From the NCBI GenBank assembly GCA_018969885.1, contig JAGWXN010000061.1, positions 1 through 13,474 on the forward strand: a stretch of 13,474 nucleotides of DNA, in the 5' to 3' direction. A program made the position numbers and the translations under genes. This DNA is from Betaproteobacteria bacterium (GTDB taxonomy: Bacteria; Pseudomonadota; Gammaproteobacteria; Burkholderiales; Burkholderiaceae). Each line of letters starts with the position of its first letter. The stretch's first letter is position 1. Below, piece by piece: positions 7,284 to 13,474 of this stretch. Under the pieces are notes generated by a model, which had not been told where the DNA came from, did no database searches, and saw only the letters and a list, made by a program, of their open reading frames with translations.

Positions 7284-8291
7284 TTACTGCGCCTTGATGG
7301 CAGCGCTTTTGGCGAGGGCGATATAGCCGTCCAGCTCCTGCGCCATCTGTGCCTGGAATGCAGCGAGCCCCAGACCCACCGGCTCATTGCCCGTGTTGAG
7401 CACCTTCTCGCGGAACTCGGCGGTCTGGAGAATTCGCGTGAGCTCGGCATTCAGTCGCCCCGACACCGCAGGCGGCATGCCTGCTGGCCCGAGAAGTCCC
7501 AACCAGGTCTCGCTCAACAGGTCTTTGAACCCCAGTTCGCGAAACGTGGGGACATCGGGCAGCAGCGCCGAGCGCTTTTCCGCCATCACACCCAGCACGC
7601 GCACGCGGCCGCCGCGAATGAAGCCGATGGAGGAACTCACCGCCGACACCGACGCCGGCACATGTCCCGCCACCACCGCTTCGATTGACTGATTGGCGCC
7701 TTTGAACGGCACGTGGTTGAGTTTGATGCCCGCTTGAAACGCGAGCAGTTCGCCCGCAAAGTGCACAGTGGTGCCGATGCCGGATGTCGCGTAGGAGAGC
7801 TCGCCTGGCTTGGCTCGGGCAGCGGCGACAAAGTCGGCAACCGTCCGATAGGGTGAATCGTCTTTCACCACCAGCATGTTGGGCGTGGTGGTGAGGAGCG
7901 TGATGCCCGTGAAGTCTTTGACTGAGTCATACGGCGTATTCGGATTGATCGCATGATTGATGAGATGCGTGTTGGGCGCCATGTAGAGCGTGTAGCCATC
8001 AGCCGGTAACTTGGCCACCTGGCCGGCCGCGATCATGCCCGAGGCACCTGGGCGGTTTTCCACCAGCACCGACACACCGAGCGCCTTCTGAAGCTCGGGG
8101 GCAACCAGTCGGGCCAGCACGTCGGAGACGCCGCCCGCCACAAAGCCGACCACGATCCGGATCGGGCGCGACGGGAAAGCCTCCTGCGCCTGTGCGGGCA
8201 GCGCGAAGCCGGCGCCTGCGGCAAGGCCAATCCCCGCACCCAGCACTGCACGGCGGCGGCGATCGGGGTGATGCTTTTCGGCTGGGATCAT
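7284..8291 (-). CDS. Bug/TctC-family periplasmic substrate-binding protein (Bug 1)
   Basis: The 335-residue protein shows the Bug frame: VVGFVAGGVSD (47-57), LVENRPGASG (about 76-85), YATSGIGT (167-174), HVPFKG (193-198) and LPDVPTFRELG. The first ligand loop reads VAGGVSD, so the prolines of the usual PPGG turn are replaced by Val-Ala. The leader has four arginines (DRRRRAVLGAG) before a Gly/Ala-rich hydrophobic stretch ending ALPAQA, a Tat-like signal with likely cleavage after A35. ATG at 8291 overlaps the HyuB stop by 4 nt (ATGA), and GGAG lies seven bases upstream, inside the HyuB coding sequence. Direct coupling to HyuB makes it the best candidate to bind the HyuAB substrate or its product in the periplasm; this is inference from position. 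Confidence 0.93.
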   Translation of the reverse strand: MIPAEKHHPDRRRRAVLGAGIGLAAGAGFALPAQAQEAFPSRPIRIVVGFVAGGVSDVLARLVAPELQKALGVSVLVENRPGASGMIAAGQVAKLPADGYTLYMAPNTHLINHAINPNTPYDSVKDFTGITLLTTTPNMLVVKDDSPYRTVADFVAAARAKPGELSYATSGIGTTVHFAGELLAFQAGIKLNHVPFKGANQSIEAVVAGHVPASVSAVSSSIGFIRGGRVRVLGVMAEKRSALLPDVPTFRELGFKDLLSETWLGLLGPAGMPPAVSGRLNAELTRILQTAEFREKVLNTGNEPVGLGLAAFQAQMAQELDGYIALAKSAAIKAQ

Positions 8292-10114
8292 CTTGAGTCT
8301 CCATGACAGGTAAGAGGTGATTCATGAGCCCGCGCGGCCATTGCCTCGCGCAGGGTTCGGGTGGTTGCCGGGTCAAGTCGGCCCAGCGCATCGACCGCGA
8401 CGCCATAGTCGGCGCGCGCCGCCTCGATCGACACAAAACCGAGTTCAATATCGTCCAGCACGCGCTCGGGTTCACGCTCCCAGGGCGGACCGTAACCGCC
8501 GCCGCCAGCGGTTTTCACCCGTACGCGATCGCCGGGTTGCAGGGGATGATCACCTTTGAGAATGCGCTGGACGCTGCCGTCGGCGCGCTCGAGAAGCACA
8601 TCACTCACCTGGCCCTCGCGCCCGCCATGGAGCCCCCAGGGCGGGCAGCGGGTGCGGTCGATCTTGAGATTGAGCCGGCAAGCCGCCGTGACGCGATAGA
8701 CCTTCTCCACCCCCAGGCCGCCCCGATACCGACCCGCGCCGCCCGAATCGGGCCGCATTGCGTAAGACTCGAAGTGGTAAGGACAGAACGCTTCCTGCAT
8801 TTCGATCGGCACGTTGGCCGTGTCGCCGTGCACATTGGATCGCGATGGACCATAGCCGTCCGCATCAGCCGTTGCCCCCCAACCGCCGCAGATCGTGTCC
8901 AGGTTGTAGAACGGCAGTCCGGTCTCGGGATGCCGACCATGAAACGCATGCACGCCGTAGGTGCCGTGATGCGCAGCCGCAGCGCGCTCGGGGAATGCCT
9001 GCCCCAGGGCGTGGAGGATCGTGTCCACCACCGTAGGAATCATGTTGCCCGATGAACCCAGCGGGGCCGTGCCGGTTGCAGAAATGAAAGTGCCGTCGGG
9101 AATCTCAACACGGAGCGCCTGAAAGTCACCTTCATTGACCGCGCGCTCAGGCGAGAACAGATACTTGACGGCAATCCGTGCAGCCGCCACCGCGCCACCA
9201 TTACGCCCAGCATTGAGCGGGCCCGGTCGCTGGGGCGCCACGTCGGACAGATCAACAGTGAGCGCATCCTCGCGTACCCGTACCGTGACATGAATGGGTA
9301 CCGGCGTATCAAGATCGATGCCATCGTTATCCAGAAATGCACTCGCCTTGTAGTCGCCTGGCGGCGCGGTGCGTAGCGCCTCGCGCACCATGGCCTCGGA
9401 TTGCCCCCACATGGTCCGTACCGCTGCGCGCAATGTGGCCGCACCATGTCGCTCGGCGATATCGGCCACCATTCTGCATCCGAGCTGGCAGCCACCGATC
9501 TGTGCTTCGATGTCGCCCATCAGCATCTCGGGAAAGCGCGTGTTGTACTGAATCACCCGAAACATGTCGGTGTTGCGACGACCGCCCTTGATCAGGCGGA
9601 CCGTGCGCAGATGCAGGCCCTCCTGGAAGATTTCGCTGGTGGTGGTGGAGCTGCACGAGCCGATCATGATTCCGCCGATATCGAGCCAGTGCATCAGCAC
9701 GCAGAAAAAAGCCACCAGTTCGCGTTCGGGACCCACGCGCACCGGGGTGTACATCACCACATTATTCAGATGCTGGCCCAGCGTGCCGGCGTGGTTGGAG
9801 ATGATGACATCGCCCTCGCCGATCTGATCGGCGCCATAGATCGCGAGGCCGTCTCGCACCGCGGTCCCGAGCGCATTGGCAACGAAAATTGCCAGACTGC
9901 CGCGCGATTGCGAGATCAGCGCGCCCTCCGCATCAACGATACCGACCGAGTAATCTTTGTACTCGCTGATGAAAGCACTGAACGCTGTGCGGGTGATGTT
10001 TCGATCGATCTGATTCGGGATCGCAACCAGCTCCTGCGCAATCACTTCCAGGGTGATGGGATCAAATCCGCGCGCGGCAGGCACTACTCCGCCCGGGGTG
10101 GTCAGCGTGGTCAT
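8288..10114 (-). CDS. hyuB: Hydantoinase B / oxoprolinase-family subunit
   Basis: The 608-residue protein spans a full HyuB domain. It opens with DPITLEVIAQEL (18-29), typical of this subunit, then EYKDYS with D54, SNHAGTLGQHLNN with H115, and LMHWLDIGG with H142. GSSGNMIP, SNVHGDTANVP and a Gly-rich C-terminal GGGGYG followed by a region of the usual family type complete it. Family members pair with HyuA to hydrolyse hydantoins, 5-oxoproline or lactams with ATP, or to carboxylate ketones. The motif that in many relatives reads HLxD has Asn (N118) in the last position, so a metal ligand may differ. ATG at 10114 overlaps the HyuA stop by 4 nt, and GAGGGGGA just upstream is a strong ribosome binding site. 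The two subunits are almost certainly made together. No acetone-carboxylase gamma-type subunit is present, which argues against a ketone carboxylase. Confidence 0.93.
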   Translation of the reverse strand: MTTLTTPGGVVPAARGFDPITLEVIAQELVAIPNQIDRNITRTAFSAFISEYKDYSVGIVDAEGALISQSRGSLAIFVANALGTAVRDGLAIYGADQIGEGDVIISNHAGTLGQHLNNVVMYTPVRVGPERELVAFFCVLMHWLDIGGIMIGSCSSTTTSEIFQEGLHLRTVRLIKGGRRNTDMFRVIQYNTRFPEMLMGDIEAQIGGCQLGCRMVADIAERHGAATLRAAVRTMWGQSEAMVREALRTAPPGDYKASAFLDNDGIDLDTPVPIHVTVRVREDALTVDLSDVAPQRPGPLNAGRNGGAVAAARIAVKYLFSPERAVNEGDFQALRVEIPDGTFISATGTAPLGSSGNMIPTVVDTILHALGQAFPERAAAAHHGTYGVHAFHGRHPETGLPFYNLDTICGGWGATADADGYGPSRSNVHGDTANVPIEMQEAFCPYHFESYAMRPDSGGAGRYRGGLGVEKVYRVTAACRLNLKIDRTRCPPWGLHGGREGQVSDVLLERADGSVQRILKGDHPLQPGDRVRVKTAGGGGYGPPWEREPERVLDDIELGFVSIEAARADYGVAVDALGRLDPATTRTLREAMAARAHESPLTCHGDSR

Positions 10115-12174
10115 GGCGTATCCCCCTCGCGGGTGGTAATGCGCAGTTCGCCAAGCGTTCCAACGCTCACGCGATCACCCGGCTGCACAATGGTGGTGGA
10201 GCTGAACTCTTCGATCACAGCGGGTCCGTCCAGACAAAAGCCCGCCGGCAGCTGGTCGCGTCGCCAGACCGGCGTCGTCAGCCTGCCATGCCCGGGGAAA
10301 TACACGTTTCGATGGGCTACGGGCTGGGGCAGGGTGTCGGGCACCCGCGCGAGAAGATCGGAAAGTTCGGGGCACGGCACGGCCGCCGAGGCACCTAGAC
10401 GCAGCCCCAGCACCTCCACATCGCAGTCGGCATTCAGGTGTCCAAAGCGCCGGCGGTAGGTCTCCTCGAAACTCTCTCGGAAAGCGGCTGCACCTTTCCC
10501 CTTCGCGTAGGCGGCACGAACCGTATGGGTCTGGCCGCGATAGCGCGCCTCCAGCCAGTGCTCGAAATAGACCGACGGCGCCTGCAGTTCAGCCGCCATG
10601 GTGGTTCTGGCGGACTGCTCCAGCTGGTTGAATTCATGATCGATGGCGGGCAACGCATCATCGCTCAGCGCCGACACCAGGGTGCGCGCGAGATCGATCC
10701 GGGCCCCCGCAATCAGCATGCCGATCGTAGAAAAATTGCCCGGATGAGGCGGTACCACCACCGTCGGGATGTGGAGCTGCCTCGCAAGGGTTGACCCGAA
10801 AAGCGGCCCGCCTCCACCAAACACCATCAGGGTGAAGTCGCGCACGTCGAGCCCGCGCTCGATGGTGATTTCCTTGATCGCGCCGGCCATCGCGGCAGCG
10901 CTGAGTTCGAGGATCCCCTGCGCGGCAATATCGCGCCCGGTCTCGCCTTCATATCCCAGCGGCCGGGCAACGCGCGTTTCGATCGCTGCGGCCGACGCGG
11001 CGCGATCCAGACGCAGCCGCCCGGACAGGAAAGCGCCATCGCTGATGCGCCCCAGCACAAGGTTGGCATCAGTTACCGTAGGCTCGGTACCTCCGCGCCC
11101 GTAGGCGACCGGCCCGGGTTCGGAGCCGGCACTACGCGGCCCCACGGTGAGCCGACCCTGCGCATCGACGGCAGCAATGGAACCGCCCCCCGCGCCGACC
11201 TCGACAATATCGAGCACCGCCGTCTTGAGCGGAAAGCCACGCTCGTAGCCGCCCACGTAATAGATGGGCTGCACATCGAAGCGACCGTTCTGAATGAGCG
11301 CGCACTTGGCGGTGGTGCCGCCCATGTCAAAGGCAATGACTTTGGAAAGGCCCAGCGCGTTGGCGTATGCCGCAGCGCCAATACAGCCGCCGATCGGCCC
11401 CGACTCCACCAGCGCCACAGGCTGCTCGAGGGTACGCGCCACCGACAGCACACCGCCGTTGGAGCCCATCATGAAAAACGAACCCGCAAAGCCACGCTCG
11501 CGCAGCCGCGCATCGAACCCCTGAATGTAATCGCGCATCCGGCCGCCCACATAGGCATTGGCCACTGCGGTGGACGTACGCTCGTATTCATACCACTCGC
11601 GCGTGAGCGACGTGGACGCGGTGACATAAACGCCGGGTAACCGCTCGGCGAGCCGCGCAGCCACCCGCTCCTCATGCGCGGGGTTGGCGTAGGCATTCAA
11701 AAAGGACACCGCCACTGCGGCGACGCCGGCTGCGGCAAGCTGACCGGCGAGCGCATCGATCTCCGCATCATCGGGCACCTGAGTAGGCGTTCCGTTGGCC
11801 GACATCCGCTCGGAGAGTTCGAATCGAAGCGTCCGCGGGACCAGAGGCGGATCTCGCCGGTAACCGAGCATGAACGGCACTGGTCGGTTACCGCGCGCGA
11901 TTTCGAGCAGATCGCGAAATCCACGGGTGGTCACGAGCGCCGTTCGCGCCCCGTTCCGTTGTAAAAGCGTGTTGATCACGAATGTGGTGCCGTGCTTGAG
12001 CAGACGCGCTTCGTTGAGCCCAACGCCTGTATCACCCAATGCAGCTAGCACGCCTTCAACAAGGTCGTCATAACGCGTGAGCGACTTGCCATAGAGCACT
12101 CGACGCTCGTGCGCGTCATAAACGGCAATGTCGGTGAAGGTTCCACCGGTATCGGCGGCCACCAGATAGCGCAT
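10111..12174 (-). CDS. hyuA: Hydantoinase A / oxoprolinase-family ATP-binding subunit
   Basis: From the chosen start the protein has 687 residues, normal for HyuA. The N-terminal ASKHA phosphate loop DTGGTFTD is at 8-15. The second half has ESGPIGG (257-263), FDMGGTTAK (282-290), GAGGGS (327-332), GPRSAGSEPGP (345-355) and FGGGGPLFG (452-460), followed by the C-terminal domain. These are the nucleotide-binding elements by which this subunit activates the amide or carbonyl oxygen with ATP. Many relatives read FGGAGPLHA at the last motif; here Ala and His are replaced by Gly and Phe. An ATG four codons upstream (12184-12186) is in frame, but GGAG sits six bases before the ATG at 12172-12174, so that one is preferred. 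It is the first gene of the minus-strand array, divergent from the UraD-AllC fusion. The substrate is unknown: hydantoin, lactam, imide or related. Confidence 0.93.
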   Translation of the reverse strand: MRYLVAADTGGTFTDIAVYDAHERRVLYGKSLTRYDDLVEGVLAALGDTGVGLNEARLLKHGTTFVINTLLQRNGARTALVTTRGFRDLLEIARGNRPVPFMLGYRRDPPLVPRTLRFELSERMSANGTPTQVPDDAEIDALAGQLAAAGVAAVAVSFLNAYANPAHEERVAARLAERLPGVYVTASTSLTREWYEYERTSTAVANAYVGGRMRDYIQGFDARLRERGFAGSFFMMGSNGGVLSVARTLEQPVALVESGPIGGCIGAAAYANALGLSKVIAFDMGGTTAKCALIQNGRFDVQPIYYVGGYERGFPLKTAVLDIVEVGAGGGSIAAVDAQGRLTVGPRSAGSEPGPVAYGRGGTEPTVTDANLVLGRISDGAFLSGRLRLDRAASAAAIETRVARPLGYEGETGRDIAAQGILELSAAAMAGAIKEITIERGLDVRDFTLMVFGGGGPLFGSTLARQLHIPTVVVPPHPGNFSTIGMLIAGARIDLARTLVSALSDDALPAIDHEFNQLEQSARTTMAAELQAPSVYFEHWLEARYRGQTHTVRAAYAKGKGAAAFRESFEETYRRRFGHLNADCDVEVLGLRLGASAAVPCPELSDLLARVPDTLPQPVAHRNVYFPGHGRLTTPVWRRDQLPAGFCLDGPAVIEEFSSTTIVQPGDRVSVGTLGELRITTREGDTP

Positions 12175-12180
12175 CCCTGT

Positions 12181-12184
12181 CTCC
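12181..12184 (-). promoter_or_regulatory. Ribosome binding site that sets the HyuA start
   Basis: On the minus strand GGAG is followed by six bases and then ATG (12174-12172). The in-frame ATG at 12186 itself overlaps this GGAG and has no comparable site upstream. Confidence 0.65.
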
Positions 12185-12192
12185 ATTCAAAT

Positions 12193-12217
12193 CAGTCTCG
12201 CTGCGAGTCCGAGACTG
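12193..12217. promoter_or_regulatory. Perfect 8-bp inverted repeat in the divergent control region (candidate operator)
   Basis: CAGTCTCG (12193-12200) and CGAGACTG (12210-12217) are exact reverse complements separated by nine bases. A second, nested dyad CTCGC-T-GCGAG occupies 12197-12207. The element ends 19 bp before the chosen hyuA ATG. It could bind a dimeric repressor or activator, or form a hairpin in the hyuA leader RNA. No regulator gene is in the window, so the binding protein is unknown. Confidence 0.45.
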
Positions 12218-12253
12218 CCCGCGCGCCCCTGGTTTGTCCAGGCAGAAGCACCC

Positions 12254-12282
12254 GATAAAGGAACGCGGATGGCTCGGTACAA
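12254..12282 (-). promoter_or_regulatory. Weak sigma70-like promoter candidate for the hyuA operon
   Basis: On the minus strand TTGTAC (12282-12277) and TTTATC (12259-12254) are separated by exactly 17 bases. Each box matches only three of six consensus positions, so this is a weak call. Its position upstream of the inverted repeat would place that repeat within the transcribed leader, where a bound repressor could block elongation or initiation. Confidence 0.22.
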
Positions 12283-12283
12283 T
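12278..12283 (+). promoter_or_regulatory. Candidate -10 box for the UraD-AllC fusion gene
   Basis: TACAAT (five of six to TATAAT) ends 28 bases before the ATG at 12312. No good -35 hexamer is found 16-18 bases upstream, so an activator may be needed or the call may be wrong. It overlaps the -35 candidate of the opposite strand. Confidence 0.3.
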
Positions 12284-12311
12284 CTGGCATCCCATCATCG
12301 GAACACCGTCC

Positions 12312-13474
12312 ATGGCCGCTGTGATCACCCTGGATCAGCTCAACCGCGCCTCGCGCGAAGCATTCACCCGTCTGCTCGACGGCACCTATGAGCATTCGCC
12401 CTGGATCGCGGAACGCGCCTGGGAAGCACGGCCCTTCACGACCATCGCTGGGCTCAAACTCGCCCTGATCGCCGCGGTCCGCGCGAGCAGCCGCGAGGAG
12501 CAACTCGCGCTGATCCGCGCGCATCCGGAGCTCGCCGGCAAGGCCATGTTGGCCAAGACACTCACGAATGAATCCACACTTGAGCAGGGCAAGGCGGGCC
12601 TCACCCAGTGCACGCCCGAGGAATTTCGCCTCATTCACTCGCTCAACGACCGCTACAACCAGCGCTTCGGATTTCCGTTCATTCTCGCTGTGCGCGGACC
12701 GCGTGGCACCGGTCTCAACAAGCAGGCGATCCTCTCAGCCTTTGAGCGCCGCGTGGCCCATCACCCCGATTTCGAATTCAGCGAAGCCCTTCGCAATATC
12801 CACCGAATCGCAGAGATCCGCCTCGACGACAAATTCGGGACCGAGCCCGCGCTGGGTCACCTGGTGTGGGATTGGGCTGAGGCGCTCGCCCGCCACAGCG
12901 ATCCCGGGTTCGCCGAGCAGGGCCAGCTCACGGTCACCTACCTCACTGACGCGCATCGCGCCGTGGCCCGGCAACTTCACGATTGGATGCAATCCGACTG
13001 CGGCTTTGACGAGGTCAGCATCGATGCGGTGGGCAATGTGGTGGGGATCTATCACGGTACCAACCCGGGTGCGCCCAGACTCTTAACCGGCAGCCACTAC
13101 GACACGGTGCGAAACGGCGGCAAGTATGACGGGCGGCTGGGCATCCTGGTTCCCATGGCCTGCGTGCGCGAGCTCGCGCGCAGCCACCGCCGGCTGCCCT
13201 TTGGTATCGAGGTCGTTGGTTTCGCCGAGGAAGAAGGCCAACGCTACAAGGCGGTCTTCCTGGGCTCGAGCGCGCTCACCGGCAGCTTCGACCCCGCCTG
13301 GCTCGACCAGCAGGATTCTGCTGGGGTCACCATGCGCCAGGCGATGGCGCAGGCTCGTCTGGATGTGAATCAGATTCCATCGCTCAAACGTGACCCAGCC
13401 CGCTACCTGGGCTTCGTTGAGGTCCATATCGAACAGGGGCCGGTGCTAAACGAGCGCGATCTTCCGCTCGGTGT
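12312..13474 (+). CDS. uraD-allC: Bifunctional OHCU decarboxylase / allantoate amidohydrolase-like fusion (3' end outside window)
   Basis: The frame opens at ATG 12312 and remains open to the window end, giving 387 complete residues. Residues 1-175 are an OHCU decarboxylase (UraD): IRAHPELAGK has the catalytic-type His at H71, NDRYNQRFGFPF (112-123) is the family core, and IHRIAEIRL (163-171) closes the domain. OHCU decarboxylase makes S-allantoin from the uricase product. After a short linker, an M20 amidohydrolase domain of the AllC/N-carbamoyl-L-amino acid hydrolase type begins. It has GSHYDT (H262, D264), KYDG (D273), GFAEEEGQRY (Glu run 306-308) and VHIEQGP (H372), all metal or substrate motifs. 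No stop or frameshift separates the halves. This fusion type is known in Burkholderiales genomes. Both activities lie in purine ureide degradation, though allantoinase, which acts between them, is not seen here. The ribosome binding site is weak. Confidence 0.92.
   Translation, partial: MAAVITLDQLNRASREAFTRLLDGTYEHSPWIAERAWEARPFTTIAGLKLALIAAVRASSREEQLALIRAHPELAGKAMLAKTLTNESTLEQGKAGLTQCTPEEFRLIHSLNDRYNQRFGFPFILAVRGPRGTGLNKQAILSAFERRVAHHPDFEFSEALRNIHRIAEIRLDDKFGTEPALGHLVWDWAEALARHSDPGFAEQGQLTVTYLTDAHRAVARQLHDWMQSDCGFDEVSIDAVGNVVGIYHGTNPGAPRLLTGSHYDTVRNGGKYDGRLGILVPMACVRELARSHRRLPFGIEVVGFAEEEGQRYKAVFLGSSALTGSFDPAWLDQQDSAGVTMRQAMAQARLDVNQIPSLKRDPARYLGFVEVHIEQGPVLNERDLPLG

Larger units (their letters stand above)
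109..12174 (-). other. Predicted nine-gene operon (hyuA-hyuB-Bug1-FAH-Bug2-Bug3-amidohydrolase-Bug4-M20)
   Basis: All nine genes share the minus strand. Junctions in order are: 4-nt overlap, 4-nt overlap, 17 nt, 54 nt, 58 nt, 3 nt, 18 nt, 4-nt overlap. No stem followed by a T run was seen in any gap. The two longest gaps (6274-6327 and 5229-5286) could hold internal promoters, but I see no convincing boxes. Co-transcription from the region upstream of hyuA is inferred from spacing only. Confidence 0.75.

Noticed and set aside
9401..10459. A 352-codon plus-strand open frame across the hyuB/hyuA junction
   Set aside because: It is fully antisense to two well-recognised genes. High GC makes such long antisense frames common, and its translation has no recognisable motif.
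8288..12174. HyuAB as an acetone or acetophenone carboxylase
   Set aside because: No small gamma-type subunit is present, and the neighbours are amide-bond hydrolases and Bug proteins rather than ketone metabolism genes. The possibility is not fully excluded.
12175..12186. An N-terminal four-codon extension of HyuA from the ATG at 12186
   Set aside because: That ATG overlaps the GGAG ribosome binding site of the next in-frame ATG and has no site of its own. HyuA proteins usually begin a few residues before the DTGGTFTD loop.
12192..12638. A 148-codon minus-strand open frame spanning the divergent region and the uraD half
   Set aside because: It overlaps antisense to the conserved UraD motifs and would place the control region inside a gene; the translated sequence resembles no family I know.

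Overview
The window is a dense, high-GC stretch with long antisense open frames, few intergenic gaps and abundant Bug/TctC-type periplasmic binding proteins. That combination, plus a fused OHCU decarboxylase/allantoate amidohydrolase gene, points to a betaproteobacterium of the order Burkholderiales (Alcaligenaceae or Comamonadaceae-like). This is an inference from gene content; no rRNA or marker gene is present.

Layout. At the left edge is the last 51 codons of an unrecognised plus-strand gene (2-157). It converges on, and overlaps by 49 nt, the end of a nine-gene minus-strand array running from about 12174 down to 109. Read in the direction of transcription the array is: HyuA (hydantoinase A/oxoprolinase, 12174-10111), HyuB (10114-8288), Bug binding protein 1 (8291-7284), fumarylacetoacetate-hydrolase-family enzyme (7266-6328), Bug 2 (6273-5287), Bug 3 (5228-4263), D-aminoacylase-like amidohydrolase (4259-2574), Bug 4 (2555-1575), and an M20-family metallopeptidase/deacylase (1578-109). 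Three junctions overlap by 4 nt (ATGA, ATGA, GTGA) and the rest are 3 to 58 nt apart, so a single operon is likely. To the right a 137-nt divergent control region holds a perfect 8-bp inverted repeat and weak promoter-like boxes. Beyond it the plus-strand UraD-AllC fusion gene (12312 onward) runs off the window end.

How the genes may work together. HyuA/HyuB are an ATP-dependent amidohydrolase pair of the family that opens hydantoins, 5-oxoproline, caprolactam or carboxylates ketones. The amidohydrolase, the M20 enzyme and the AllC half of the fusion all belong to families that cleave N-acyl, N-carbamoyl or ureido bonds. The FAH-family enzyme would act on a resulting oxo-acid. Four different Bug proteins without any TctA/TctB membrane partner would supply periplasmic capture of organic acids or amides. 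The best overall reading is a catabolic island for a cyclic amide, imide or ureide and its open-chain acids. The actual substrate cannot be read from the sequence.

Starts were moved inward from the longest open frame for two genes (HyuA to 12174, Bug 3 to 5228) because good ribosome binding sites sit just before the internal ATGs. No tRNA, rRNA, CRISPR array, insertion sequence or convincing terminator was seen. All complete genes look intact.
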